Source: Saccharospirillum mangrovi (GTDB lineage: Bacteria > Pseudomonadota > Gammaproteobacteria > Pseudomonadales > Natronospirillaceae). From it: a DNA stretch of 64,000 nucleotides. Under the pieces are notes generated by a model. The model saw nothing but the letters and a program-made list of their open reading frames with translations. It did no database searches and was not told the origin of the DNA. Shown here one piece after another: positions 1 to 12,261 of the stretch. The position numbers were made by a program, and so were the translations under genes. The stretch spans positions 2,664,001-2,728,000 of the forward strand of contig NZ_CP031415.1 in the NCBI RefSeq assembly GCF_003367315.1, written 5' to 3'. Numbering within the stretch: the stretch's first letter is position 1; each line of letters begins with the position of its first letter.

Positions 1-2088
<2,088 letters not shown>

Positions 2089-2172
2089 GCCAGGACACTA
2101 TTCCGTTTTGCGATCTGCGTTTAAAGAACCCCAGGATGGTCATTTTTCGATCCAAAACCATTCATTGGGCAC

Positions 2173-2200
2173 AAAAAAACCGGGCAAGGAGCCCGGTTAA
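2173..2200 (-). terminator. Rho-independent terminator after hflC
   Basis: On the minus strand an 8-bp stem AACCGGGC/GCCCGGTT with a 5-nt loop is followed directly by a run of T (the A run at 2173-2179 on the plus strand). It closes the hfq-hflX-hflK-hflC transcript. The remaining bases up to the hisZ ATG at 2088 must carry the hisZ-purA promoter, which I could not pin down. Confidence 0.88.
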
Positions 2201-2287
2201 CGAATTCTACACTTAGGACGGGAAACCCCCAAAAGATTTTTCATCATTTAAGCGTCCGGCGTCTCCCGTCCAGCGTTTAGCACGGCG

Positions 2288-3214
2288 TCAATTGACGCCG
2301 TTTTGGTCACGCATAAAGCGGAAGAAATCGCTTTGCGGATCCAGCAGCATCAGATCGCCACCATCGTTAAAGCTTTCGCGGTACGCCTGCAGGCTGCGGT
2401 AGAACGAGTAGAAATCTTCGTTCTGACCGTAAGCGCGGGCGTAGATGCGTGCTGCTTCACCGTCGCCTTCACCGCGCAGCTGTTCGGCTTCGCGGAAGGC
2501 TTCGGCCAGAATCACCGTGCGCTGACGGTCGGCCGAGGCGCGAATTTCTTCGGCCTGACGTTCACCGTTGGAACGGAAACGGCGCGCTTCCTGTTCGCGG
2601 TCGGAACGCATCCGGCTGAATACATCCTGCGACACTTCCTGCGGCAGATCGATGGCCTTGATACGAATGTCGATGACTTCGATGCCCAGGCCGTCGGCAA
2701 ACTGGTTGATCTGCTGCGTGGTCTGACGCATCAGCCGATCACGTTCACCTTCGTCCTCAATGCGACCGCCGGTTGACAACGGTTCTTCCTGGCCGCGACC
2801 CGATACCACTTCACGCAAGGTGCGCAAACCAAAGGCATCACGCAGGCCAGAGTTGATGCGGCTTTCCAGAATGGAATTGGCGCGGAACATGTCACCACCA
2901 CTGGTGGCGGTGTAGTAGTCACGCACGTTGTCGATGCGCCATTGAATGTAGGCGTCGACTTCCAGACCTTTCTGCTCGCTGGTGATAAAGCGTTCCGGAT
3001 CGGTATCGAGGGTGATGATGCGGCGATCGAACTTGCGCACTTCCTCAATAAACGGAATTTTCAGGTGCAGGCCCGGCGGCAAATCCGCCTGAACGACTTC
3101 ACCGAATTTCAATTTGATGGCGCGCTCTTTCTCGGTCACCACGTACAAACTCTGGATACCGAGAAACACCAACAGGGCGAGCGCGACCAGAACCAGTGCA
3201 TTACGATTGCTCAT
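2288..3214 (-). CDS. hflC: HflC, SPFH-domain modulator of FtsH
   Basis: HflC pairs with HflK in the inner membrane, with most of the protein periplasmic, and forms a cage around the FtsH protease. The 308-residue protein has one N-terminal membrane segment (about residues 6-25) followed by an SPFH/band-7 domain beginning at YVVTEKERAIKLKFGE and a charged coiled-coil stretch rich in Glu and Arg near residues 200-260. It starts 11 bases after the hflK stop, so translation is probably coupled. A terminator follows it. Confidence 0.96.
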   Translation of the reverse strand: MSNRNALVLVALALLVFLGIQSLYVVTEKERAIKLKFGEVVQADLPPGLHLKIPFIEEVRKFDRRIITLDTDPERFITSEQKGLEVDAYIQWRIDNVRDYYTATSGGDMFRANSILESRINSGLRDAFGLRTLREVVSGRGQEEPLSTGGRIEDEGERDRLMRQTTQQINQFADGLGIEVIDIRIKAIDLPQEVSQDVFSRMRSDREQEARRFRSNGERQAEEIRASADRQRTVILAEAFREAEQLRGEGDGEAARIYARAYGQNEDFYSFYRSLQAYRESFNDGGDLMLLDPQSDFFRFMRDQNGVN

Positions 3215-3225
3215 TGTCTCGCTCC

Positions 3226-4422
3226 TCAGTTGTTGCCGCGCCGACGATCCAGCTCACCCAGAATCTGATCGGTCAGATTCCGGATTTCGCTGCTCGACAG
3301 GTTGTTGATGTCGCTGCCACCGCCGTTACCGCCGCCGCTGGCACTGCTGCTGCCAGTCGCGTTGCGACGCAACTGATCCAACGGCAGATACATCAGGTTG
3401 TTGCCGTTCTCGACATCAACCAGCACCTTGGAGGCGTTCTCGTAAATACCGGACAGCGTTTCCAGATAGAGACGCTGACGCGTGACGTCTGGCGCTTCGT
3501 TGTACGCCGCCAGAATGTCGGTAAAACGATCGGCTTCACCCGTGGCGCGGGCGACCACTTCTTCTTTATACGCCTGAGCTTCTTCCAGTTGCCGGCGCGC
3601 ATTACCTTCAGCGACGGGCAGAATCTGGTTGGCGTAAGCCTGGGCTTCGTTGATCAGGCGTTGTTCGTCTTCACGCGCCTTGATCACGTCATCAAAGGCT
3701 TCCTGAACCGCCGACGGCGGCGAGGTGTCGTTGATGTTCAACTGCGCCAGTTCAATACCGACGTTGTAGGAATCCAGGTAGTTCTGCAGCCGTTCACGCA
3801 CGGCAACCTGAATGGCGTCACGACCGACGGTCAACGCCTGTTCCAGCGTCGCACTGCCCATGACGTGGCGCAGCGCCGATTCAGCCGCGTTCGCCAACGA
3901 CGTTTCCGGCTGACGCACATTGAGTGCGAAATCGCGCGCGTTTACGGCGCGGTATTCGACCGTCATGGTGACCGAGACGATATTTTCATCGCCGGTCAAC
4001 ATGCTGGACTGATGCCGGTAGGACCGTACTTCGGTGACGTTCACCTTCTGATCGATGGCATCAATGAACGGCACTTTGAAGTGCAGCCCCGGTGTTTCCA
4101 GCGCGTGGAATTTACCCAGACGCAACACCACGGCGCGTTCAGATTCATCGACGGTATAGATGGAATCGTAAGCGGCGTAAGCGATCACCAGCACGACGAG
4201 AATGCCGATAATGGCACCCAGGCTACCGGCCGATCCGCCACCTTTATTGGAGCCACCGCCCTTATTGCCTTTGCCGCCGCCGAGCCATTTGCTCAGCTTT
4301 TCGTTGAATTGTTTGAACAGTTCATCCAGGTCCGGCGGACCGTCATTGTTGCCACGACGGCGACGGTTCCCCCAGGGATCCTGATCGTTGTTATTGCCAT
4401 TTGGTGGTTCATTCCACGCCAT
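3226..4422 (-). CDS. hflK: HflK, SPFH-domain modulator of FtsH
   Basis: HflK is the partner of HflC. The 398-residue protein has the typical Gly/Asn/Pro-rich cytoplasmic N-terminus (AWNEPPNGNNNDQDPWG), one membrane helix near residues 68-88, a band-7 domain starting at YTVDESERAVVLRLGK and a coiled-coil region around residues 250-300. The tail is low-complexity, rich in Ser and Gly. It lies between hflX and hflC in the conserved order and reads in the same direction. Confidence 0.96.
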   Translation of the reverse strand: MAWNEPPNGNNNDQDPWGNRRRRGNNDGPPDLDELFKQFNEKLSKWLGGGKGNKGGGSNKGGGSAGSLGAIIGILVVLVIAYAAYDSIYTVDESERAVVLRLGKFHALETPGLHFKVPFIDAIDQKVNVTEVRSYRHQSSMLTGDENIVSVTMTVEYRAVNARDFALNVRQPETSLANAAESALRHVMGSATLEQALTVGRDAIQVAVRERLQNYLDSYNVGIELAQLNINDTSPPSAVQEAFDDVIKAREDEQRLINEAQAYANQILPVAEGNARRQLEEAQAYKEEVVARATGEADRFTDILAAYNEAPDVTRQRLYLETLSGIYENASKVLVDVENGNNLMYLPLDQLRRNATGSSSASGGGNGGGSDINNLSSSEIRNLTDQILGELDRRRGNN

Positions 4423-4478
4423 GGTCGTCTCCGTTTTTTAAGTGTTCCGTCCGTTACGATGCCGGGCGGTGCCCACCA

Positions 4479-5792
4479 TCAATGCTCAAAAAATTCTTTG
4501 GTATTTGCCAGGCCGAAGCGCGACAGATCCAGGCCATTTTTCTTCAGCAATTGCTTCAAATCTTTCTTCTGAATGCGCACATCCAAAAGGCTGTTGCCGG
4601 TCTCGTCGTAGGCTTCGCTGAGCACGGCATTCTGTTTGTACAGTGCTGCGCGCACGGCCGACTCGCTCGGCGCCAATGCCAGTTGTTGCGCAATCACATC
4701 GTCACCGAGCAGTTCGGCAATAGCGGCCTGAATCAACGCCAGGCCATCGCCGCGATACGCCGACACCCAAACGCGAATCGGCTTGCCCTGGTCATCGCGT
4801 TCGATGGCCGGGGCAAAGTCGTCCAGCAAATCGATCTTGTTGAACACTTCCAGCCGGGGCAGGTCGAGTGAGCCGATTTCATCCAGCACCAGTTCGACTT
4901 GTTCGATGTTCTCGACCCGGTCTTCATCGGCGCAATCAATGACGTGCAACAGCAAATCGGCTTCTGCGGTTTCCTGCAACGTCGCCTTGAACGCCTGCAC
5001 CAGTTTATGGGGCAAATGGCGAATGAATCCAACCGTGTCGGCCAACACGACATCGCCCATGTCCGGCACACTCAGCCGGCGCAGTGTGGGGTCCAGGGTG
5101 GCAAACAATTGATCGGCAGCATAGACCTCAGCATTGGTCAGCGCATTGAACAGCGTCGATTTACCGGCGTTGGTGTAACCCACCAGCGACACCGTTGGCG
5201 TATCGGAACGGGTGCGTGCGCGACGGCCTTGATTGCGTTGTTTCTCGACCTTTTCCAGGCGGCGATGAATGCTGCTGATGCGCGCCTGCAACAGTCGACG
5301 GTCGGTTTCCAACTGGGTTTCGCCCGGGCCGCGCAGACCGATGCCCCCTTTCTGCCTTTCCAAGTGCGTCCAGCCGCGAACCAGGCGCGTGCTCTGGTAC
5401 TGCAACTGGGCCAACTCGACCTGCAATTTACCTTCATGGGTGCGCGCGCGCTGGGCGAAGATGTCGAGGATCAGACCGGTGCGGTCCAACACCCGGCACT
5501 CAACAGCGCGTTCGATGTTGCGTTCCTGGGAGGGGCTGAGGCTGTGATTGAACAACACCACATCAGCATCGGTACTGGCGACAGCGGCTTTGATTTCTTC
5601 CAGCTTGCCGGTACCGACAAAAAACTTGGAATCTGGCATGCCACGGGCACCACCAACAAAAGCCACTGGCGTTCCACCGGCCGACACCACCAGTTCTTCA
5701 AATTCTTGGGGGTCTTCGCGGCGGTCCGCATCATGGAAGTCGATGTGAACCAGTACAGCCCGGTCCCCACCTTCGACACGTTCAAAAAACAA
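4479..5792 (-). CDS. hflX: Ribosome-associated GTPase HflX
   Basis: HflX is a GTPase that splits stalled or heat-damaged ribosomes. The 437-residue protein has the N-terminal HflX domain with LSPSQERN and DRTGLILDIFAQRA, the glycine-rich linker GGIGLRGPGETQLETD, and a G domain with G1 GYTNAGKST, G3 DTVGF and G4 NKID. The start is a TTG at 5792. Homology begins at once after it (FFERVEGGDRAVLVHI) and a GGAGAG ribosome-binding site lies 5 bases upstream, which supports this rare start codon. Confidence 0.95.
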   Translation of the reverse strand: MFFERVEGGDRAVLVHIDFHDADRREDPQEFEELVVSAGGTPVAFVGGARGMPDSKFFVGTGKLEEIKAAVASTDADVVLFNHSLSPSQERNIERAVECRVLDRTGLILDIFAQRARTHEGKLQVELAQLQYQSTRLVRGWTHLERQKGGIGLRGPGETQLETDRRLLQARISSIHRRLEKVEKQRNQGRRARTRSDTPTVSLVGYTNAGKSTLFNALTNAEVYAADQLFATLDPTLRRLSVPDMGDVVLADTVGFIRHLPHKLVQAFKATLQETAEADLLLHVIDCADEDRVENIEQVELVLDEIGSLDLPRLEVFNKIDLLDDFAPAIERDDQGKPIRVWVSAYRGDGLALIQAAIAELLGDDVIAQQLALAPSESAVRAALYKQNAVLSEAYDETGNSLLDVRIQKKDLKQLLKKNGLDLSRFGLANTKEFFEH

Positions 5793-5851
5793 TCAGACTC
5801 TCCGCGCCCGGCTACGCCGGGCTATCCAGACAGAGGACGTCGACGCCGGCT

Positions 5852-6094
5852 TTATTCAGCCACCGCTTCGTCGCCTTCGTGGGCGATCTTGACGTTACGG
5901 GCCGGAACGACGGTTGAAATGGCATGCTTGTAGACCATCTGGCTGACGGTGTTTTTCAGCAGAATGACAAACTGGTCAAAGCTTTCGATCTGACCCTGCA
6001 GCTTGATGCCGTTAACCAAAAAGATAGAGACGGGGATGCGCTCTTTGCGCAAGGCGTTCAGGAAAGGGTCTTGTAACGAGTGCCCTTTTGACAT
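5852..6094 (-). CDS. hfq: RNA chaperone Hfq
   Basis: Hfq forms a hexameric ring that pairs small RNAs with mRNAs. The 80-residue protein carries the full Sm core: Sm1 with [21 protein letters not shown] and Sm2 ending [12 protein letters not shown], including the YKH motif that binds U-rich 3' ends. The C-terminal tail is only about 15 residues and acidic (HEGDEAVAE), shorter than the long tail of E. coli. The 240 bases between miaA and hfq probably hold its own promoter and leader. Confidence 0.98.
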   Translation of the reverse strand: MSKGHSLQDPFLNALRKERIPVSIFLVNGIKLQGQIESFDQFVILLKNTVSQMVYKHAISTVVPARNVKIAHEGDEAVAE

Positions 6095-6334
6095 GTCGGA
6101 CTCCTTTTAACGAAGGATTATAGGTATCGTTTATCACCCGGGATGCCCCGGGCGCCACGTGCTTGCACCAGCGTCGCCATCGGCCTCCAAACCGGAGGAG
6201 CCCGGCCGACAAAAAGTCTGGGAGAGACAGCCCGGTTACCGCCTCTTGGCAATAACCGCAACCGGCCCGGTCGCAATCACGAAAATCTGCGATGCATTGT
6301 AGGCGAAAAGCTGGGCGTTGTGGATGGCCGGTCG

Positions 6335-7309
6335 TCACCTAAATTTCGCTTTACGCAACCTTTGCCGCGCCTGATCCAGGCGGTCGTCGGCTTGCGAATC
6401 CAGCCAGATCAGGCCTTCCCAGGCGCGCATCCAACTGAGTTGGCGTTTGGCCAGTTGGCGCGTTGCGGCTACGCCGGCGTCGATCATTTGCGCCCGGTCC
6501 AGGTCGCCGTCCAGGAATTGCCAGACCTGCCGATACCCCACGGCACGCATCGACGGCAAATCCAGATGCAGATCGCCGCGCCGATACAGCGCTTCAACCT
6601 CGGCGATAAACCCCTGCTCCAGCATCAACTGAAAACGCTGTTCGATGCGTTGATGCAGCACCGAGCGTTCCGTCGGCGCGACGCCAAACTGCACCACCTG
6701 CCAGCCGAAGTCATCCAGCGCAGACGCACTCAGACCGCCGCGACCGTCGTGCGCCGACTGCGCCCAGAATTCGGAAATCGGCCGACCACTGAGACGTTGC
6801 ACTTCCAGCGCGCGCAACACCCGCTGCGGGTTTTGCCGATCAATACGCGCCCAGGCCTCGGGGTCGACGCGTTGCAATTCTTCGACCAATGCCGGTAAAC
6901 CGTCCTGCTCCAGCCAGGCCTGCAGTTGCGAGCGCAGTTGCGGGTCCGCCGCCGGCATTGCCGCCATCGGTTGCACCAGGGCTTTGAAATAGAGCGCGGT
7001 ACCGCCCACCAGAATCGGCAATTTGCCGCGCGCGCTGATGTCGGTCATCACCGCCAGCGCATCGTCGCGAAAGGCCGCCGCCGAATAGGATTCCGCCGGG
7101 TCGCACAAATCGATCAAATGATGCGGCACCCGGGCCAGTTCTTCAGCTGTGGGTTTGGCCGTGCCAATGTCCATGCCGCGATAAACCTGGGCCGAATCGA
7201 CGGTGACAATTTCGCCGTCGAATTCCTCCGCCAGCAGCAGCGACAGATCGGTTTTACCGGCCGCAGTCGGGCCGGTGAGAAAGACCGCGCGCGGTTTGTC
7301 AGCGGCCAC
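6335..7309 (-). CDS. miaA: tRNA dimethylallyltransferase
   Basis: MiaA adds the isopentenyl group to A37 of tRNAs that read codons beginning with U. The 324-residue protein shows the P-loop GPTAAGKTDL, the DSAQVYRGMDIGTAKP substrate motif and the PHHLID segment typical of the family, with the C-terminal QLSWMR region. The GTG start at 7309 shares its first base with the last base of the mutL stop codon, so the genes are translationally coupled. Confidence 0.96.
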   Translation of the reverse strand: MAADKPRAVFLTGPTAAGKTDLSLLLAEEFDGEIVTVDSAQVYRGMDIGTAKPTAEELARVPHHLIDLCDPAESYSAAAFRDDALAVMTDISARGKLPILVGGTALYFKALVQPMAAMPAADPQLRSQLQAWLEQDGLPALVEELQRVDPEAWARIDRQNPQRVLRALEVQRLSGRPISEFWAQSAHDGRGGLSASALDDFGWQVVQFGVAPTERSVLHQRIEQRFQLMLEQGFIAEVEALYRRGDLHLDLPSMRAVGYRQVWQFLDGDLDRAQMIDAGVAATRQLAKRQLSWMRAWEGLIWLDSQADDRLDQARQRLRKAKFR

Positions 7310-9165
7310 TAGCGCCCTCGCAAAAACAACTTGTCGAGTTCATCGAGACTCAACTGAGTCCAGGTCGGCCGACCGTGGTTGCACTGGCCGGAGCGCTCGG
7401 TGCGTTCCATGTCGCGCAGCAGGGCGTTCATTTCCGGAATGGTCAGTTTGCGGTTGGCGCGCACTGAACCGTGGCAAGCCATGGTGGAGAGAATTTCATC
7501 ACGCCGGGCAACAATGGCGTCGGACGTTTCGTGTTCCATAAAGTCGGCCAGCACCGAGCGCACCAGCGGTTCAATTTCCGCCTGCTGCAAATACACCGGC
7601 GTCTGCCGCACGATCAGTGCCTCCGGTCCGATGCGTTCGACCAGCAAGCCGAACTGCGCCAACAGGCCGGAAAATTCTTCCGCCGCGTCAGCTTCGCGTT
7701 CACTGACCGCCAGTTTTTGTGGCACCAACACCGGCTGCGCCTGCACGCCTTGCAGATCGTATTGGGTTTTCATGCGCTCGTAAGTGATGCGTTCGTGCGC
7801 CGCGTGCATATCGACCACAATCAAACCCAGCCGGCTTTGCGACAAAATATAGACGCCGTGCAATTGCGCCACGGCGAAGCCCAGCGGTGGCACATCGTCG
7901 GCTTCTTCCGGCAGTGGCGGCGACTGCAACGCCATGCCGTCCAGACGCGGACCCGTTGTCGGGTTGGCCTGCAACGACTGATAAAAACTCAGCTGATCGG
8001 CCACCGCCAACGGGCTGCGTTCGGGCGTTTGAGCGTAGGGCTGCGAATAAGATTGCGGCGACATATCCATGCGCTGCTGGCCGCCAAATTCGCCCGCGGC
8101 CAGACCGCTGACCGGCGCCGGTTGCGGCGTGCGCGCCAGCACCGGATCGTTGTTCGCGTCCGGGCGGACTTCGGCCAAGGCGCGGTGCAATTGGCGGAAC
8201 AGAAAATCGTGCACCAACCGTTGATCGCGAAAGCGCACTTCGTGCTTGGTCGGGTGCACATTGACATCCACACCCGCCGGGTCGAGCGACAAATACAGCA
8301 CAAAGCACGGATGCCGGCCGTGATAAAGCACATCACGATATGCCTGTTTAACGGCGTGGCCGATCACCTTGTCGCGCACTACCCGGCCGTTAACGAAGAA
8401 ATACTGCATATCCGGCATTGAACGCGAAAACGTCGGCAAGCCGACCCAGCCGGTCAGATGCAAACCGGCAGCCTCGACATCAATCACCAGGGCATTATTC
8501 ATAAAGTCAGCGCTGAGCAACTGGGCAACACGACGCTCCTGCTCAGCTTGCGTCGTCGCCGGGCGCAACGAATGAATGGTGCGGTTGTTGTGGCGCAACG
8601 AAAAACCAACATTGAACCGCGCCAATGCCTGTCGCTTGATCACTTCTTCGAGGTGGCTGAATTCGGTCTTTTCGGTGCGCAGAAATTTGCGTCGCGCCGG
8701 AGTGTTAAAAAACAGATCGCGCACTTCCACACTGGTGCCATCGGTGTGCGCTGCGGGTGAGAGCTCGGTGTCCATGTCCTGACCGTGCGTAACCACCTGC
8801 CAGGCTTGATCCTGTTCCGGCGGTTTTGAGGTCAGCACCAGCCGTGCGACGGAGGCAATACTCGCCAGCGCTTCGCCGCGAAAACCGAGCGAGGCCACGG
8901 CTTCCAGATCGTCGAGATTGTGAATTTTCGAGGTCGCGTGACGCGCCAGCGCCAACGCCAGATCGTCGCGATTAATGCCGCCGCCGTTATCGCGCACCCG
9001 CATCAATTTCACGCCGCCAGCTTCGACTTCGACATCCACCCGGTTAGCCCCAGCGTCGAGCGAATTTTCCAGCAATTCCTTGATCACCGACGCCGGCCGT
9101 TCCACCACTTCGCCAGCGGCGATCTGGTTAGCCAGACGGGGCGTCAGTATCTGTATTCGTGACAT
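7309..9165 (-). CDS. mutL: DNA mismatch repair protein MutL
   Basis: MutL links MutS mismatch recognition to strand incision. The 618-residue protein has the N-terminal GHKL ATPase with NSLDAGA, DNGGGI and GFRGEAL motifs, a variable linker (about residues 340-430) and a C-terminal dimerisation domain. That domain contains [12 protein letters not shown], which fits the metal-binding endonuclease motif DQHA(X)2E(X)4E with Met for Gln, plus [10 protein letters not shown] and CNHGRPTW, so this MutL may nick DNA as the Pseudomonas protein does, unlike E. coli MutL. Confidence 0.97.
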   Translation of the reverse strand: MSRIQILTPRLANQIAAGEVVERPASVIKELLENSLDAGANRVDVEVEAGGVKLMRVRDNGGGINRDDLALALARHATSKIHNLDDLEAVASLGFRGEALASIASVARLVLTSKPPEQDQAWQVVTHGQDMDTELSPAAHTDGTSVEVRDLFFNTPARRKFLRTEKTEFSHLEEVIKRQALARFNVGFSLRHNNRTIHSLRPATTQAEQERRVAQLLSADFMNNALVIDVEAAGLHLTGWVGLPTFSRSMPDMQYFFVNGRVVRDKVIGHAVKQAYRDVLYHGRHPCFVLYLSLDPAGVDVNVHPTKHEVRFRDQRLVHDFLFRQLHRALAEVRPDANNDPVLARTPQPAPVSGLAAGEFGGQQRMDMSPQSYSQPYAQTPERSPLAVADQLSFYQSLQANPTTGPRLDGMALQSPPLPEEADDVPPLGFAVAQLHGVYILSQSRLGLIVVDMHAAHERITYERMKTQYDLQGVQAQPVLVPQKLAVSEREADAAEEFSGLLAQFGLLVERIGPEALIVRQTPVYLQQAEIEPLVRSVLADFMEHETSDAIVARRDEILSTMACHGSVRANRKLTIPEMNALLRDMERTERSGQCNHGRPTWTQLSLDELDKLFLRGR

Positions 9166-9223
9166 GCTTACTCGTTAGCGAATTGGTGAATCGAATGAAA
9201 AATGCGCGCCGAAAAACCGACCA

Positions 9224-10558
9224 TCAAGCTTCGGGAATCAGCAACACCTGGCCGATACGAATGGCACTGTCCTGCAACTGATTAACCTCGCGCAACCGGC
9301 CAACCGAGGTGCCGTTGCGATTGGCAATGCCAGACAGCGTATCGCCGCGCACCACGGTGTAACGGCGCATACCGTCGTTGCCGTTGCTCTGCTGCCACGC
9401 AATCCAGGTGCCTGGCGGCGGGTTGTCCTTGAACCAGTCGATGATGCCGTCGCGTACCGCCGTCGCCAGGCGCTGGCGATAACCGGGCGAGCCTAAATTG
9501 GCCTCTTCGGTCGGGTTGGAGATAAAGCCGGTTTCTACCAGGATGGAGGGCACGTCGGGCGACTTCAAGACGGCAAATCCGGCCTGCTCGACCGTCGCCT
9601 TGTGCAACCGCGCCACGCTGCGCATTTCACCCAGCACACGGCTGCCAACATCCAGACTGGAACGCATCGTCGCCGTCATCGATAAATCGACCAGAACCGA
9701 TCTCAGCACTTCGTCTTTATCTTCCAGACTGATGCCATTGATGCCGCCAATGACGTCCGACGCATTTTCCTGATTCGCCAGATACGCCGCCATGGTGGAA
9801 GTCGCACCGCCGGATGACAGCGCGAACACCGACGCTCCGGTTGCGCGCGGGCTGGTAAATGCATCAGCGTGAATGGAAACAAACAGATCAGCGTTATGTT
9901 CGCGCGCAATCTGACGGCGGCGTTGCAGTGAAATGTAGTAATCGTCGGTGCGCACCAGGAACGGCTCGAAGCCTTCGACCTGATTCAATTGTCGATAAAG
10001 TTCGCGCGCAATCGCCAGCACGATGTGTTTTTCCCGGGTGCCGCGGCCACCGATGGCACCAGGGTCTTCACCGCCGTGACCGGCATCGATGGCGACAATA
10101 ATGTTGCGCCGCTGACCGGCCAGATCGCCGACCGTTTTGCTGACCTGCTGTTCACGCGGTTGCAGCGCTTCGCCGCTGGCGCGTTCCAGATCGAGCACCA
10201 GACGGTGGCCGTATTGATCGTTCGGATTCAGCGTGAAACTGCGCGGCGACAAATCGGAATCGAGGTCCAGCACAATGCGCAAATCACCATCGGGACGCGG
10301 CCCGCTGCGAATGCGTTGAATGCCGCTGCGGGTCAGATCGAGCGTGTCGAAACGGGTATTCAGTTCAGCGCCTTCGATGTCGACCACCACCCGGCTCGGG
10401 TTCGACAGCGTAAAGACGCGGTGCTGCACCGGGCCACTCAGATCGAGCACCAGGCGAGTGTTGTCCGGCGCCGGCCACAGCCGCGCACTTTCAATTTCAA
10501 CCGCCTGAGTCAGCGGCGCCAGCAGGCTTATGACCAGCAGCATAAACAGCCGATGCAT
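9224..10558 (-). CDS. N-acetylmuramoyl-L-alanine amidase, AmiB/AmiC type with LysM
   Basis: This periplasmic zinc amidase cuts peptide stems from peptidoglycan during daughter-cell separation. The 444-residue protein has a signal peptide (about 1-19, ending TQA), an AMIN domain (about 20-125), the amidase_3 domain (about 153-375) with zinc ligands in DAGHGGEDPGA, the Glu of REKH and SIHAD, the ETGFISN motif, and one C-terminal LysM repeat (YTVVRGDTLSGIANRNG). Its place between tsaE and mutL matches amiB of E. coli. Whether it is regulated like AmiB or AmiC cannot be read here. Confidence 0.93.
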   Translation of the reverse strand: MHRLFMLLVISLLAPLTQAVEIESARLWPAPDNTRLVLDLSGPVQHRVFTLSNPSRVVVDIEGAELNTRFDTLDLTRSGIQRIRSGPRPDGDLRIVLDLDSDLSPRSFTLNPNDQYGHRLVLDLERASGEALQPREQQVSKTVGDLAGQRRNIIVAIDAGHGGEDPGAIGGRGTREKHIVLAIARELYRQLNQVEGFEPFLVRTDDYYISLQRRRQIAREHNADLFVSIHADAFTSPRATGASVFALSSGGATSTMAAYLANQENASDVIGGINGISLEDKDEVLRSVLVDLSMTATMRSSLDVGSRVLGEMRSVARLHKATVEQAGFAVLKSPDVPSILVETGFISNPTEEANLGSPGYRQRLATAVRDGIIDWFKDNPPPGTWIAWQQSNGNDGMRRYTVVRGDTLSGIANRNGTSVGRLREVNQLQDSAIRIGQVLLIPEA

Positions 10559-11031
10559 CAGGCGTTTTCCCCTCGTTGCTGCACGTATTCAACCAGACGT
10601 TGGCCGCGTTCACTGCGGGCTTCGAAGGCCAGATTCCGGCTGGAACCGGCCTCGCTGAAATGTATCACGACATCGGCCGGCGGCAACACGCCGGCGCCGC
10701 GTTCGGGCCATTCCACCAGCCAAACGCTGTCGTCGGTCAGGTAATCGCGGATGCCGATGAATTCCAATTCTTCCGGGTCGGACAAGCGGTACAAATCGAA
10801 ATGCACCACCGTCAGTTCAGCGCATTCGTATGGTTCGACCAGGGTGTAAGTCGGGCTTTTCACGTGGCCACTCCAACCGCAGCCGGCGATGATCGCCTGG
10901 CTCAACGTCGTCTTGCCCATGCCCAGCGTGCCATCGAGATAAAGGCGGCCACCGCCAGCGTGCAACAGGCCTTTTGCCAGGGCGTCGCCCAAGGCAGGCA
11001 TCTGCGATTCTTCAACGTTGAGTCGGTACAA
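10558..11031 (-). CDS. tsaE: tRNA threonylcarbamoyladenosine ATPase TsaE
   Basis: TsaE is the ATPase partner of TsaB-TsaD in forming t6A37 in tRNA. The protein has a P-loop GTLGMGKTTLSQ, then VKSPTYTLVEPY and HFDLYRLSDPEELEFIGIRDY, nearly identical in pattern to E. coli. I chose a TTG start at 11031 (157 residues): it gives the same distance to the P-loop as E. coli and a GGAG lies 8 bases upstream. An ATG at 11001 would remove the first strand. The stop overlaps the amidase start by 1 base. Confidence 0.92.
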   Translation of the reverse strand: MYRLNVEESQMPALGDALAKGLLHAGGGRLYLDGTLGMGKTTLSQAIIAGCGWSGHVKSPTYTLVEPYECAELTVVHFDLYRLSDPEELEFIGIRDYLTDDSVWLVEWPERGAGVLPPADVVIHFSEAGSSRNLAFEARSERGQRLVEYVQQRGENA

Positions 11032-11175
11032 GCCGTCTTCTCCGGACCCGGGCGGTGCGTGGTTGGCGCGCAGTGTACCATCCTGAAACGGCGGCGTGGA
11101 GCGGCCGCATTGACGCGCCCGCCGCCAGCACCCACACTCCGCCCCAATTCCGTTCAGCCGCGCCAACCAACCGCC

Positions 11176-12261
11176 ATGCCCGCTTCTATTCAACGCATCG
11201 ACGCCCTCGATCTGACCGCCCTGGCGGAACGGATCAAAGCCGAAGCGCGTGCGCTGGGGTTTCAGGCGGTGCACATCGGTTCGGCCAACAGCGAAGCCCA
11301 CCGCGCCGATTACGAAGCCTGGCTGGCGGCCGGTTACCACGGCGACATGGCGTGGATGGAACGCAACCTCGACAAACGTTTCGACGGCGCGCAACTGCAT
11401 CCGGGCACGCAACGCGCCATTTCCGTGCGGCTCGATTACCGGCCCGAAGGCCCGATGCAATCGGTGCTCGACAACCCCAACCAGGCCTACATTTCGCGCT
11501 ACGCCCTCGGCCGCGATTACCACAAAGTCTTGCGCAAACGCTTAACGCAATTGGGCCGGACCATCGAAAGCTGGGTCGGCGAACACGGCTATCGAGCCTT
11601 TGTTGACAGCGCGCCGGTGCTGGAGCGCCAACTGGCGCAACAGGCGGGCATGGGTTGGCTCGGTAAAAATACGCTGCTGTTGAACAACACAGCCGGCTCC
11701 TGGTTCTTTTTAGGCGAGCTGTTCACCAACCTGCCGCTGCCGATCGACCCACCATTCGAGACCGACCACTGCGGTTCCTGCACCCGCTGCTTAACCGCCT
11801 GCCCGACCGACGCCTTTGTCGCCGACGGCGTGCTCGATGCGCGCCGCTGCATCAGTTATCTGACCATCGAATTCAACGGCTCGATTCCGTTGGAATTGCG
11901 CCCGCTGATGGGCAACCGCATTTATGGTTGCGACGATTGCCAGATCGTCTGCCCGTTCAATTCGTTCAGCGAACCGACGCAGGAAGCCGATTTTCAACCG
12001 CGCCACGACCTGGATCAGGCCGAATTACTGACGCTGTTTCTGTGGAGCGAAACGCAATTTTTAGCGGCCACCGAAGGCTCGGCGATTCGCCGCATCGGAT
12101 ACCAACAATGGTTGCGGAATCTGGCCGTAGCCTTGGGCAATGCGCCGGCCAATCCGGCAATCATTGACGCGCTGCGCGCCCGGCGCGATGACGTATCGGA
12201 GCTGGTGCGCGAACACATCGACTGGGCGTTGCAACGCCAGGGCGCTAATCCACCGGCCTGA
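11176..12261 (+). CDS. queG: Epoxyqueuosine reductase
   Basis: QueG reduces epoxyqueuosine to queuosine in tRNA, the last step of the pathway, using cobalamin and two 4Fe-4S clusters. The 361-residue protein carries both cluster motifs, CGSCTRCLTACP near residues 196-207 and CDDCQIVCP near residues 254-262, and the cobalamin-domain residues AFVDSAPVLERQLAQQAG. It reads away from tsaE, so the region near 11040-11175 is a divergent promoter. The dependence on cobalamin fits the B12 receptors at 57-61 kb, and queA and tgt of the same pathway lie at 43.5-45.7 kb. Confidence 0.95.
   Translation: MPASIQRIDALDLTALAERIKAEARALGFQAVHIGSANSEAHRADYEAWLAAGYHGDMAWMERNLDKRFDGAQLHPGTQRAISVRLDYRPEGPMQSVLDNPNQAYISRYALGRDYHKVLRKRLTQLGRTIESWVGEHGYRAFVDSAPVLERQLAQQAGMGWLGKNTLLLNNTAGSWFFLGELFTNLPLPIDPPFETDHCGSCTRCLTACPTDAFVADGVLDARRCISYLTIEFNGSIPLELRPLMGNRIYGCDDCQIVCPFNSFSEPTQEADFQPRHDLDQAELLTLFLWSETQFLAATEGSAIRRIGYQQWLRNLAVALGNAPANPAIIDALRARRDDVSELVREHIDWALQRQGANPPA

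Noticed and set aside
3196-4572. 458-codon plus-strand frame opposite hflK
   Set aside because: Antisense shadow of hflK with no homology of its own.
6012-6338. 108-codon minus-strand frame between miaA and hfq
   Set aside because: No ribosome-binding site or homology, and it overlaps hfq; the area is better explained as the hfq leader.
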